A stretch of 64,000 nucleotides of DNA. Origin: Planctomonas sp. JC2975 (GTDB lineage: Bacteria > Actinomycetota > Actinomycetes > Actinomycetales > Microbacteriaceae). The DNA is taken from NCBI RefSeq assembly GCF_012985205.1, contig NZ_JABEKS010000001.1, positions 2,418,001 through 2,482,000 on the forward strand, given 5' to 3'. Positions 1 through 7,053 of the stretch are shown here, piece by piece (the first letter of the stretch is position 1; every line of letters begins with the position of its first letter). The position numbers and the translations under genes are program-made. Below the pieces are notes generated by a model. It worked only from the letters and a program-made list of their open reading frames with translations. It did not search any database and was not told the DNA's origin.

Positions 1-2
1 AG

Positions 3-1208
3 ATCAACTCCGGGGGCGAATTCGTCGAAAAGGTCGGCGACCTGTTCGCGGGCATCGGATCGCTCAACTGGTGGTCCGTGCTCATCTCCGCGGTCGCCAT
101 CGTGGTGCTGATGGTCGGGGCGCGCATCGCGAAGGTCGTGCCGTGGGCTCTGATCGTGCTCGTGCTGGCCACCATCGTGGTCGTGACGACGGGCCTGGAG
201 TCGGCGGGCGTCTCGGTGCTCGGCAAGGTCGACGCCGGACCGCCGCACTTCACGTGGCCGATCCTCACCTGGACTCAGTGGCTCAACCTCTTCCCGTCGG
301 CGATAGCTCTGCTGTTCGTGACCATGGCCGAGGGCCTGCTCGTGGCGCGCAGCTACGGAGAACGACGCGGGTACGCCACGAATCCGAACCAGGATCTGTT
401 CGCCTTCGGACTCGCGAACATCGCCTCTGGCGCAACGGGCGGGTTCACCGTGGGATCGTCCACCTCGCGCACCGCCGCCATGGACTCCTCCGGCTCCCGC
501 ACGCAGCTCCCCAGCCTCGTCGCTGCCGTTGGCACGCTCCTCCTGGTGATCTTCGGCACGGCACTGCTCGCGGACATCCCGTCCCCGGCGATCGGCGCCA
601 TCGTGGGAGTCGCTGTGCTGCCGCTGCTCGGCATCCGCGACTTCGTCGCCATGTGGAAGCAAGACCGGTTCGAGTTCATCATCGGGGCCGTCTGCTTTCT
701 CGTGACCCTCTTCGTCGGCGCGATCGCGGGCATCGCCGTGTCGTTCGTGCTGGCTCTCGTCAACCTGGTGAGCAGGGCGTCGCGACCGGCGATCGACGTT
801 CTCGAAGCGGATGACAACCCCGACCACTCACTGCTCGACAGCGCTCCGAGCGGGCACGAGACCGCGCCGGGTGTCATCGTGATCCGGCTCGCCGCGCCGC
901 TGTTCTTCGCCAACAGCACGGTCTTCGCGGATGCCGTCAAGCGCGCCGTACAGGCGTCCGTCAACCCGCCGGTGCACGACGTGGTGATCGATCTGGAATC
1001 CGTGACCGACATCGACGTCACGGCGGCCGAGACCATGGAGGCGCTGAAGACGTGGCTGAAGGACCACGACGTCACGCTCGGATACAGCCGCGCCCGGCTC
1101 CCGCTTGTGAAACGGATGCGCGACATCGGCATCGTCGACGACGAGAAGTTCTACGACACGAACCGCGAGGCGCTCGCGAAGCTGGGCGACCCCGCCAGAG
1201 CCCGCTGA
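3..1208 (+). CDS. SulP-family anion transporter, 5'-truncated by window edge
   Basis: C-terminal part of an inner-membrane SulP (SLC26-like) anion transporter. The reading frame is open from base 3, so the true start lies upstream. The visible part is a run of hydrophobic segments followed by a cytoplasmic STAS domain (last ~110 residues, containing VIVIRLAAPLFFANS and VHDVVIDLESVTDIDVTAAE), the order expected of SulP permeases. The YGERRGYATNPNQDLFAFGLANI stretch, read in two parts, matches the conserved SulP segment in which the protein re-enters the membrane. The substrate (sulfate, bicarbonate or another anion) cannot be told. A small PRC-barrel gene follows on the same strand after 73 bases. 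Confidence 0.9.
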   Translation: MNSGGEFVEKVGDLFAGIGSLNWWSVLISAVAIVVLMVGARIAKVVPWALIVLVLATIVVVTTGLESAGVSVLGKVDAGPPHFTWPILTWTQWLNLFPSAIALLFVTMAEGLLVARSYGERRGYATNPNQDLFAFGLANIASGATGGFTVGSSTSRTAAMDSSGSRTQLPSLVAAVGTLLLVIFGTALLADIPSPAIGAIVGVAVLPLLGIRDFVAMWKQDRFEFIIGAVCFLVTLFVGAIAGIAVSFVLALVNLVSRASRPAIDVLEADDNPDHSLLDSAPSGHETAPGVIVIRLAAPLFFANSTVFADAVKRAVQASVNPPVHDVVIDLESVTDIDVTAAETMEALKTWLKDHDVTLGYSRARLPLVKRMRDIGIVDDEKFYDTNREALAKLGDPARAR

Positions 1209-1281
1209 CTCGGGGTCTCGGCGTAGTGTGTGGTCGCGGATGCCGCCTGCCGCATCCGTCCGTCGTCATCGAGGAGGCACC

Positions 1282-1635
1282 GTGTCCGAACCCATCGCCT
1301 ACACCGCGCTGCAGAAGGGCGCAGTGGTCACGGCCTCCGGCGGCGAGCGCCTGGGGACCGTCGAGCACGTGCTGCAGGATCCGTCGCTCGACCTGTTCGA
1401 CGGCCTCGCCGTGCGCACGCACCACGGGCTGCGGTTCGTCGACGCGCGCCAGGTGACCGGGATCACGACCGACGGCGTCGACACGACCATCGACGAATCC
1501 GAGGTGGCCGGGCTCCCCGCGCCAGACGGAGACGCCGTACTGGATGCCGATCCCGAGCAGTACGAAGGCGAGGGCCTCACCGCGTGGTGGGGTCGCACGT
1601 TCCGCCGGTCGCACTGGCTGCGCGAGAAGGACTGA
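1282..1635 (+). CDS. PRC-barrel / DUF2171-like small protein
   Basis: 117-residue soluble protein with one PRC-barrel-like domain (residues about 5-70: a KGAVVTASGGERLGTVEHV strand pattern, then GLRFVDARQVTGI). Such proteins are small beta-barrel adaptors of unknown partner in actinobacteria. I chose the GTG at 1282 because a strong GAGGAGG ribosome binding site lies at 1271-1277; an in-frame ATG at 1228 has no such site. The C-terminus ends in a basic, Trp-rich tail (WWGRTFRRSHW). The stop is four bases before the next ATG, so the two are probably co-transcribed. Confidence 0.7.
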   Translation: MSEPIAYTALQKGAVVTASGGERLGTVEHVLQDPSLDLFDGLAVRTHHGLRFVDARQVTGITTDGVDTTIDESEVAGLPAPDGDAVLDADPEQYEGEGLTAWWGRTFRRSHWLREKD

Positions 1636-1639
1636 GCCC

Positions 1640-1990
1640 ATGGCCGAGAATGCGGGCATCGACCCGGCAGTGCCGCCGAGCGGCACAGGATGCGTGGACT
1701 GCGACGCAGCAGGCGGCTGGTGGTTCCACCTCCGGCGCTGCGCAGAGTGCGGTCACATCGGATGCTGCGACTCCTCGCCCGCGCAGCACGCGACAGCTCA
1801 CTTCCGCGAGACGGGCCACCGCTTCATGCAGAGCTTCGAGCCGGGCGAGGACTGGTATTGGGATTACGTGACCGAGTCGATGGCATCCGGTCCGGTGCTC
1901 GCGGCGCCGTCGAACCGGCCGGAATCGCAACCCGCTCCCGGTCCGGAGGGCCGCGTTCCCGCGGACTGGCAGGAACTGCTGCACCGGTGA
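1640..1990 (+). CDS. UBP-type zinc finger protein
   Basis: 116-residue protein dominated by a UBP-type zinc finger (residues ~14-75). The zinc ligands are visible as CVDCDAAGG, CAECGHIGCCDSS, then QHATAHFRETGH. In eukaryotes this fold binds the ubiquitin C-terminus. Stand-alone bacterial copies are common in actinobacteria and their ligand is unknown. The ATG at 1640 is used, four bases after the stop of the PRC-barrel gene. The C-terminal ~40 residues are Pro/Ala-rich and look disordered. Confidence 0.8.
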   Translation: MAENAGIDPAVPPSGTGCVDCDAAGGWWFHLRRCAECGHIGCCDSSPAQHATAHFRETGHRFMQSFEPGEDWYWDYVTESMASGPVLAAPSNRPESQPAPGPEGRVPADWQELLHR

Positions 1991-2038
1991 GCAGGGTGTC
2001 CGCGGCTCGAGCGCTCGACGGCTCACGCTGACGGGGCG

Positions 2039-2719
2039 GTGACCGCGAATATGGCCGCCGAACACCGACGCTCGGAGCTCACGCCGTTTCTCGCTGCGCT
2101 CGACGCCCTGGCCGCCGACGTACCGGACGACGCCGAGTTCCTGTACGACCCTTCGACGCCGCGGGGTGCACTGCGCCGCGGCAATCTGCTGCACTATCTC
2201 GCGCTGATGGCGGAGATCCGCCCGAAGGTGCTGCTGCTCGCCGAGGCGCCCGGATACCGCGGGATGACGGTCAGCGGCGTGCCGTTCACCAGCGTGCGCC
2301 AGCTGACGACTCGTCCCGGACTCATCACCGGCCGGGCTGAGGGGGACGGGTTCGAGGTACCGGAGCATCCGGATGCAACGTGGGAGTCCTCCTCCGGCAT
2401 CGTGTGGCGGGCGTTGCAGTCGTGGCGCGGACCCCTGCCGCTGCTCTGGGGGGTCTACCCGAATCATCCGTTCGTGCCCGGCGACCGCCTCACGAACCGG
2501 GCACCGCGGCCCGCGGAGGTGCGAGCCGGCGCCCCTGTCGCGCTGGCCCTGGCGGAGGCGTTCGGCATCGGTCTCATCGCCGCCGTCGGCCGCAAGGCTC
2601 AGGGCGCCATGGCGAGCGCCGGAGTCGATGCGCCTGCGTTACGCCACCCTGCACAGGGTGGAGCGACGATCTTCACGCAGCAGGTGCACGACCTCAACGA
2701 GCGGATGCTCACGTCCTGA
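2039..2719 (+). CDS. Uracil-DNA glycosylase-superfamily protein
   Basis: 226-residue cytoplasmic protein resembling the uracil-DNA glycosylase superfamily. The strand-loop VLLLAEAPGYRGM fits UDG motif 1, GVPFTS follows it, and WGVYPNHPF sits where the second half of the fold begins. The family removes damaged or deaminated bases, but this actinobacterial branch is not characterised that I know of, and the exact catalytic Asp/Asn is not obvious, so activity is inferred. The start could be GTG 2039 or ATG 2051 (MAAEHRR); no clear ribosome binding site decides. A 22-bp repeat array begins right after the stop. Confidence 0.65.
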   Translation: MTANMAAEHRRSELTPFLAALDALAADVPDDAEFLYDPSTPRGALRRGNLLHYLALMAEIRPKVLLLAEAPGYRGMTVSGVPFTSVRQLTTRPGLITGRAEGDGFEVPEHPDATWESSSGIVWRALQSWRGPLPLLWGVYPNHPFVPGDRLTNRAPRPAEVRAGAPVALALAEAFGIGLIAAVGRKAQGAMASAGVDAPALRHPAQGGATIFTQQVHDLNERMLTS

Positions 2720-2736
2720 CGCCCCGAGCGTCCCGC

Positions 2737-2765
2737 TCCCTCCCTCCCTCCCTCCCTCCCTCCCT
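2737..2765 (+). repeat. (TCCC)7 tetranucleotide run
   Basis: Seven uninterrupted TCCC units directly precede the first 22-bp repeat array. The complementary strand reads (GGGA)n, which has the G-run spacing of a G-quadruplex. It lies 17 bases after the stop of the UDG-like gene. Short perfect tetranucleotide runs of this length are unusual outside slippage-prone sites. Confidence 0.9.
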
Positions 2766-2766
2766 C

Positions 2767-2941
2767 GAGGGTGCCCGTTCCTCCGCCCGAGGGTGCCCGT
2801 TCCTCCCGCCGAGCGTGCCCGTTCCGCCTCCCGAGGGTGCCCCTTCCTCCTCCCGAAGGTGCGCGTTCTTCCTCCCGAAGGTGCGCGATCCTCCCCCGAA
2901 GGTGCCCGTTCCGCCTCCCTAAGGTGCCCGCTGCTCCTCGC
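2767..2941 (+). repeat. Array A: eight 22-bp tandem repeats
   Basis: Tandem units begin at 2767, 2789, 2811, 2833, 2855, 2877, 2898 and 2920; the period is 22 bp except one 21-bp unit. Consensus on the plus strand is GAGGGTGCCCGTTCCTCCTC plus CC. The core GGTGCCCGTTCC is the most conserved part and the last units are the most diverged. With no spacers, this is not CRISPR. It fills most of the 317-base gap between the UDG-like gene and the YchJ-type gene. The same unit occurs in reverse complement in array B. Three-frame translation gives Pro/Arg-rich nonsense that I do not regard as coding. Confidence 0.9.
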
Positions 2942-3036
2942 GAGCGCGCTGTCCATCCCGACGAACGTGCATACCTTGGCGAGGACGGATGACTCCGCGA
3001 CTCGGCACCCCGATGCCGCGATGTCACAGTAGGAAC

Positions 3037-3441
3037 ATGAACGACTCGGATCCGTGCCCGTGCGGAAGCGGATCGACCTACGCCCAATGCTGCGCGCCAC
3101 TGCACCGCGGTGTCGCGACGGCCGGCACGGCCGAACGGCTCATGCGATCGCGGTACTCGGCGTTCGCGGTGGGTGACGCTGCATATCTGCGTGCGACGTG
3201 GCATCCGTCGACGCGGCCGCGCGACCTCGAGCTGGACCCGGAGGTCGAGTGGCGGCGTCTGGTGATCGTCGACACGGCCGCGGGCGGCGAGGCCGATGAC
3301 TCGGGTGAGGTCGAGTTCCGCGCATTCTGGCGCACACTGCCGGCACCCGGCAGGGCGCGGGACGGCGGCGTGCTGCACGAGCGCAGCCGTTTCATCCGAG
3401 AACGCGGCCGCTGGTATTACGTCGACGGTGACATCGCCTGA
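3037..3441 (+). CDS. YchJ-family protein with SEC-C motif
   Basis: 134-residue protein of the YchJ family. The N-terminal SEC-C zinc motif is CPCGSGSTYAQCC (residues 7-19), followed by an NTF2-like domain (SRYSAFAVGDAAYLRATWHP, then a C-terminal RWYYVDGDI strand). SEC-C motifs bind zinc and are best known from the tail of SecA; YchJ itself has no firm function. ATG 3037 was chosen because AGGAAC lies just upstream at 3031 and the SEC-C motif starts a few residues in, as in the family. The gene is enclosed between two inverted repeat arrays, which probably shape its transcript ends. Confidence 0.85.
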   Translation: MNDSDPCPCGSGSTYAQCCAPLHRGVATAGTAERLMRSRYSAFAVGDAAYLRATWHPSTRPRDLELDPEVEWRRLVIVDTAAGGEADDSGEVEFRAFWRTLPAPGRARDGGVLHERSRFIRERGRWYYVDGDIA

Positions 3442-3507
3442 CGGTCCACCACGTCGATTAGGCCCAGGCCCCGCAGTCGGCCGGTCGAGAGCAGAGATAG
3501 GCAGTTT

Positions 3508-3775
3508 CGGGAGGAGGAACGGGCACCCTCGGGAGGAGGAACGCGCACCCTCGGGAGGGGCGGGCGCCCTCGGGAAGAGAAACCGGCACCCCCGAGAGGA
3601 AAAACGGGCACTTTCGGGAAGAGAAACCGGCACCCTCGGGAAGAGAAACGGGCACCCTCGAGGAGAGGAACGGGCACGGTCGGGAGGCGGAACGGGCACC
3701 CTCGGGAGGAAGAACGGGCACGGTCGGGAGGAGGAACGGGCACCCTCGGGAGGGGGAACGGGCACGGTCGGCGGG
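3508..3775 (+). repeat. Array B: twelve 22-bp repeats, inverted copy of array A
   Basis: Units begin at 3508, 3530, 3552, 3571, 3593, 3615, 3637, 3659, 3681, 3703, 3725 and 3747, with a decayed thirteenth from 3769. The period is 22 bp except one 19-bp unit. Consensus is CGGGAGGAGGAACGGGCACC plus CT, the reverse complement of the array A unit. Variation is mainly at GGAGG/GAAGA and at CACCCT/CACGGT, the latter alternating in the last part. The array occupies the 363-base gap between two convergent genes (ychJ-like and padR), so both transcripts would run into it. Confidence 0.9.
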
Positions 3776-3804
3776 GCGGCGCGCGTATGCGCCGCCCCTT
3801 GGAC

Positions 3805-4587
3805 CTACTCCGCGAGGATCAGGTACAGCGCCTTGCGCAGCTCGTCGATCTTGTCGGCGGCCTGCTTGCGCTGCTCGTCCGTCGCCGCGAAACGGAATTG
3901 GTGCACGACGCCCATCAGCTTGCCGATGGATTCGTGCAGGGCGGCATCCTGGGCGCTTCGGCCGGGAGTGGCCTGCCAGGCCGCATCGAGCTCCGACCGG
4001 TGCTCCGCGATGTAGGCCTTGCCGGCATCCGTCAGCTCGTAGTCGGTGCGGCGGCCGTCTCCGGTCGCCTCGACGAGTTCCTCGTCGACCAGCTGCTGAA
4101 GCGTCGGGTACACCGAGCCGGGGCTCGGCTTCCACAGTCCATCCGTCTTCTCGGCGATGGCCTTGATCAGCGCATAGCCGTTCTTCGGACCGTCGGCGAG
4201 CAGGCTGAGGATGGCGGCACGGATGTCGCCGCGCGATGCCCGCTTGCGTCCGCGCGGCCCGAAGGCGGCCAGTGCCGCCGGGTCGAATGCGCGCGGATCG
4301 AAGCTCGGTCCGAATCCGCGACGACCGTAGCCGCCGAAGCCACGAGGACCGTAACCCTCGAAGCCGGGGCCGCCTTCGCCGTGCTCGTGCTGGCCGTGCC
4401 CGTGCTGGCCGCGCGGATCCTCGCCGTGGCCCTCGTCACGACCGGCGCCGTGGTGCTGCGCACCGTGCTCGTCGTCGTGGTGGAAGCGCCGAGGGCCGCA
4501 GCCCCACTGCGCGTTGTCGCGGCCGGGGTGGCCGCCGGGTGCGTGATGGCGACGATGCTCGTCGCCCGAAATGTAGACGTCTCTCAT
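3805..4587 (-). CDS. PadR-family regulator with His/Gly-rich N-terminus
   Basis: 260-residue repressor. Residues ~115-200 form a PadR winged helix (RGDIRAAILSLLADGPKNGY, then PSPGSVYPTLQQLVDEELVE) and the C-terminus is the usual helical dimerisation region. Residues 1-113 are an extra, His- and Gly-rich region with many HH, HGH and GYG elements, consistent with metal binding or disorder. The start ATG has AGGAG upstream. A perfect palindrome 36 bases upstream of the start is the likely autoregulatory operator. No target gene is adjacent on the same strand: the deaminase-ASCH gene ends 107 bases upstream. The signal it senses is unknown. Confidence 0.85.
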   Translation of the reverse strand: MRDVYISGDEHRRHHAPGGHPGRDNAQWGCGPRRFHHDDEHGAQHHGAGRDEGHGEDPRGQHGHGQHEHGEGGPGFEGYGPRGFGGYGRRGFGPSFDPRAFDPAALAAFGPRGRKRASRGDIRAAILSLLADGPKNGYALIKAIAEKTDGLWKPSPGSVYPTLQQLVDEELVEATGDGRRTDYELTDAGKAYIAEHRSELDAAWQATPGRSAQDAALHESIGKLMGVVHQFRFAATDEQRKQAADKIDELRKALYLILAE

Positions 4588-4622
4588 GACGTACTCCTAT
4601 CGTTGACTATCTAAGACACGTC

Positions 4623-4636
4623 AACGATATATCGTT
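4623..4636. promoter_or_regulatory. Perfect 14-bp palindrome, likely PadR operator
   Basis: AACGATATATCGTT is identical to its reverse complement and sits 36 bp before the padR start. A related half site (ATCGTTGA) occurs closer to the gene at about 4599-4606. PadR proteins commonly bind AT-rich palindromes in their own promoter, so autorepression is inferred. Confidence 0.6.
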
Positions 4637-4694
4637 AATGTTCGAATGACAATGACGAGCGTTCGTCTCTGAGCGAACGCTCGGCTGCCTTTTC

Positions 4695-5411
4695 CTACGG
4701 CTGCACCGGGTCCAGCTTGAAGCGCACGACGTCGACGGAATCCTCGTCGCGGATGCCCGGGTAGTGCCCCAGCAGACCGGTGCGCAGGTCCTCGGCGATC
4801 GCACCGCCCTCGAGCCGGGCATCCGCATCCGTGATCTCGTCGAACCGCTTGGTCTCCACGGATTCCACGACTCCGCGCAACCGCTTGTACCCTTCGTCGA
4901 ACTCGAACACCAGCCAGGCGGGGCCAGGAAAGCACGGATCGTCGAATCGCGTCGTCGCCGTCTTCCGACCGCTGAGCACGGCGTCGTAGTAGCGCGGGTT
5001 GAACCGGATGAAGCGCTGTGGTGCCGCCTCCGGCCAGCCGTACGAATACGGCAGGAGGTGCCGGATGTTCACGAGGCCGGGGCCATCCGGCGTCGGCACG
5101 ATCACGGCGCAGCCCGGCTGCTGGTCGAGCATCACCTGCCAGCAACGTCCGCACGGCGAGACGACCCCACGGCCCTTGTCACCGACCGCCACCATGGTGG
5201 TCAGCGGCCCTGCGCCGGCTGCGGCGGCGACGCCGAGGACGACCAGCTCGGCGCACGGCCCGCCCGTGAAGTGATGATCGTTGAAGGCGGTGTAGATGCC
5301 GCCGGCGGTGTCCATCGCGGCGGCGGCAACGGTGTGATCCGGATCTCCTACGAGAGCCTGGGCCTGACGGATCGCGGCGTCGAGGACGCGCTGTTCTGGG
5401 GGATACAACAC
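4695..5411 (-). CDS. Blasticidin-S-deaminase-like cytidine deaminase fused to ASCH domain
   Basis: 238-residue two-domain enzyme. Residues 1-~128 are a cytidine-deaminase fold. The zinc and catalytic motif is C53-A-E55 within [14 protein letters not shown], and the second zinc motif is S-P-C87-G-R-C90. By eye this region is strikingly like blasticidin-S deaminase of Aspergillus, which shares the [14 protein letters not shown] and SPCGRC segments. Residues ~131-236 are an ASCH domain. SGRKTATTR places K150 and T153 where the E. coli amidohydrolase YqfB has its catalytic K21 and T24, and E201 is a candidate for its E74. YqfB hydrolyses N4-acetylcytidine, so the fusion could deacylate and then deaminate cytosine nucleosides. 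GTG start with GGAAGAG upstream. Confidence 0.8.
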   Translation of the reverse strand: MLYPPEQRVLDAAIRQAQALVGDPDHTVAAAAMDTAGGIYTAFNDHHFTGGPCAELVVLGVAAAAGAGPLTTMVAVGDKGRGVVSPCGRCWQVMLDQQPGCAVIVPTPDGPGLVNIRHLLPYSYGWPEAAPQRFIRFNPRYYDAVLSGRKTATTRFDDPCFPGPAWLVFEFDEGYKRLRGVVESVETKRFDEITDADARLEGGAIAEDLRTGLLGHYPGIRDEDSVDVVRFKLDPVQP

Positions 5412-5533
5412 GCGGACACTCTTCCAGACACCAGTGGAGCAACCTCCGGGTGTCGGTGCGCGCCGAGCTCCGCGACCCTAGCTCAGCATCGGCTCACAGG
5501 GCCGCCCTCAGGACTCTCGCGTCGCCGGTCGGC

Positions 5534-6061
5534 TCATTCGCCCTCGGCCTCGGCAGCCTGCGACGATGCCCACTGGGCGACACGGTCCGCGCTCTCCTCG
5601 AACGAGAGGTCCTCCACCCTGGTCATCACCGACCAGCGCACGCCGAACGGATCCAGCAGCGACGAGTATCTGTCACCCGTCACGAAGGTAGCAACGGGCT
5701 CGCGCACTGTCGCGCCTGCTGCTGCGGCGGCATCCGTCACGTCGTCGCAGTTCGGAACATACAGGGCCAGCGAGTAGTCGTGACGTTCCGGCTCGTCGGG
5801 AGCGACGAGCCCGTACGACTCCATCGGGTCGCTCAGGGTGAGCATTCCCGTGCCGAAGTCGAGGATCGCGTGGGCGACGCCGTCTCCGCCGGGGAATCGG
5901 GTCACATCGAGGACTCTGGCGCCGAAGACATCGCGATAGAAGTCGAGTGCCGCTGCGGCGTTCCGCACCACGATGTGCGGAGTGATCGAGGTGGAACCGT
6001 GCGGCATGCCGTTCGTGGTGTGCTGTCCATTGGCGGGGGCGATCGACTGGCTGATGGTCAT
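5534..6061 (-). CDS. VOC-family (PhnB/glyoxalase-like) protein
   Basis: 175-residue protein of the vicinal oxygen chelate superfamily. It starts with ITPHIVVRNAAAALDFYRDV, the usual betaalpha entry, and ends with SSLLDPFGVRWSVMTRVEDL, as in PhnB-like members. Such proteins bind metals or sequester drugs; the substrate is unknown. The ATG at 6061 is chosen over an upstream extension because homology begins ~25 residues later. It is transcribed divergently from the AraC-type regulator at 6190 and lies upstream of the deaminase-ASCH gene on the same strand (122-base gap), so the two may be one transcription unit. Confidence 0.8.
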   Translation of the reverse strand: MTISQSIAPANGQHTTNGMPHGSTSITPHIVVRNAAAALDFYRDVFGARVLDVTRFPGGDGVAHAILDFGTGMLTLSDPMESYGLVAPDEPERHDYSLALYVPNCDDVTDAAAAAGATVREPVATFVTGDRYSSLLDPFGVRWSVMTRVEDLSFEESADRVAQWASSQAAEAEGE

Positions 6062-6189
6062 GACTCCGACGCTACGGCTGGGCGTCGGCGGGCTCTTGTA
6101 CTTTTGCGACAGTGCCGACGAACGGGTCATCCGACCGAGCCGACAATCGGCTGAGCGCACGGTCAAACGGAGGAGCTGAGCAGGAGCAG

Positions 6190-7050
6190 ATGACGGATGC
6201 CGCACCGCAGTCCCGCGGACACCTCAACCCCGGGGACCCCCGCGTGGTCTTCGACCGCTTCGTGCTCGGCGCGCACCTTCGCGATGTGGTGCGCCACGTG
6301 TGGGTCGTGCGCTGGGATGCACCGGACGGTACGGAACTCGCGCAACGGGTGCTGACGTATCCGGCGTTCAACGCGGTGTTCGAAGCCGGCGGAACGTCGT
6401 CCGGCGACGCGGAGGCGAGACTGTATCCGCCGACCGGCCGGGTGGATGTGCGACGCCTGTCGGGAACGGGATGGGGGGTCGGCATCCTGCTGCGGCCGTG
6501 CGCGGCACACCTCATGCTGACCGGCGGAGACACACGGATCGACGTGCACGGCGTTCCTCGCGAGGGCCTGCTGCTGGAGGACGCCCCCGTCGCCGCGGTC
6601 AGCGACGTGCTCCTGCGCGCGGGCGAGCTGCCTGAGGGGCTCGGGCTTGACGGGCGGGAGCAACTGGGTGACATCCTCCGGAGCTGGCTCACGCCGCACG
6701 CCCGACGAGTCGACGATCGCGATCGCCTCGTCAACGAGGCATGCCGGATCGCCGAGGAGGATGCGTCGGTGCAGCGGGCGTCGGAGCTGGCCTCCCGGCT
6801 CGGGCTCGCTCCGCGCACGCTCGAGCGTCTGATGCGCGACTATCTGGGCCTCGGCCCGAAATGGCTGATCGAATGCCGACGAATGCAGGAAGCCGCGACC
6901 ACGTTGTACGCGCATCCGGAGACGGACCTCAGCACGCTGGCGGCCGACCTCGGCTACGCGGACTATGCCCACTTCTCGCGGCGCTACCGCTCCGTGCTGG
7001 GCGAGACGCCGAACCGGACGAGGGCCGCCGCATCCGCCGATCTGCAGTGA
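6190..7050 (+). CDS. AraC-family transcriptional regulator
   Basis: 286-residue regulator. The C-terminal double helix-turn-helix is clear (ASELASRLGLAPRTLERLMR, then LAADLGYADYAHFSRRYR ending ETPNRTR). The N-terminal ~170 residues match the AraC-associated beta-rich sensor domain found in many actinobacteria (PPTGRVDVRRLSGTGWGVGI). ATG 6190 is preceded by AGGAG boxes at 6171 and 6182. It is divergent from the VOC gene across a short promoter region, which suggests it controls that gene and perhaps the deaminase-ASCH gene behind it. The stop is only three bases from the end of the convergent gene. Confidence 0.85.
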   Translation: MTDAAPQSRGHLNPGDPRVVFDRFVLGAHLRDVVRHVWVVRWDAPDGTELAQRVLTYPAFNAVFEAGGTSSGDAEARLYPPTGRVDVRRLSGTGWGVGILLRPCAAHLMLTGGDTRIDVHGVPREGLLLEDAPVAAVSDVLLRAGELPEGLGLDGREQLGDILRSWLTPHARRVDDRDRLVNEACRIAEEDASVQRASELASRLGLAPRTLERLMRDYLGLGPKWLIECRRMQEAATTLYAHPETDLSTLAADLGYADYAHFSRRYRSVLGETPNRTRAAASADLQ

Positions 7051-7053
7051 CGG

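Noticed and set aside
2599-3765. Long minus-strand and plus-strand open frames through the 22-bp arrays (Pro/Arg/Ser-rich proteins)
   Set aside because: The 22-bp unit has no stop in several frames, so open frames arise by chance; the translations only restate the repeat and overlap the well-supported YchJ-type gene.
2767-3775. CRISPR array
   Set aside because: Units are contiguous with no spacers, occur in both orientations, and no cas genes lie nearby.
3508-3775. Integron attC-like or transposon-end repeats
   Set aside because: No integrase, transposase or target-site duplication in the window, and the units are tandem, not paired ends.
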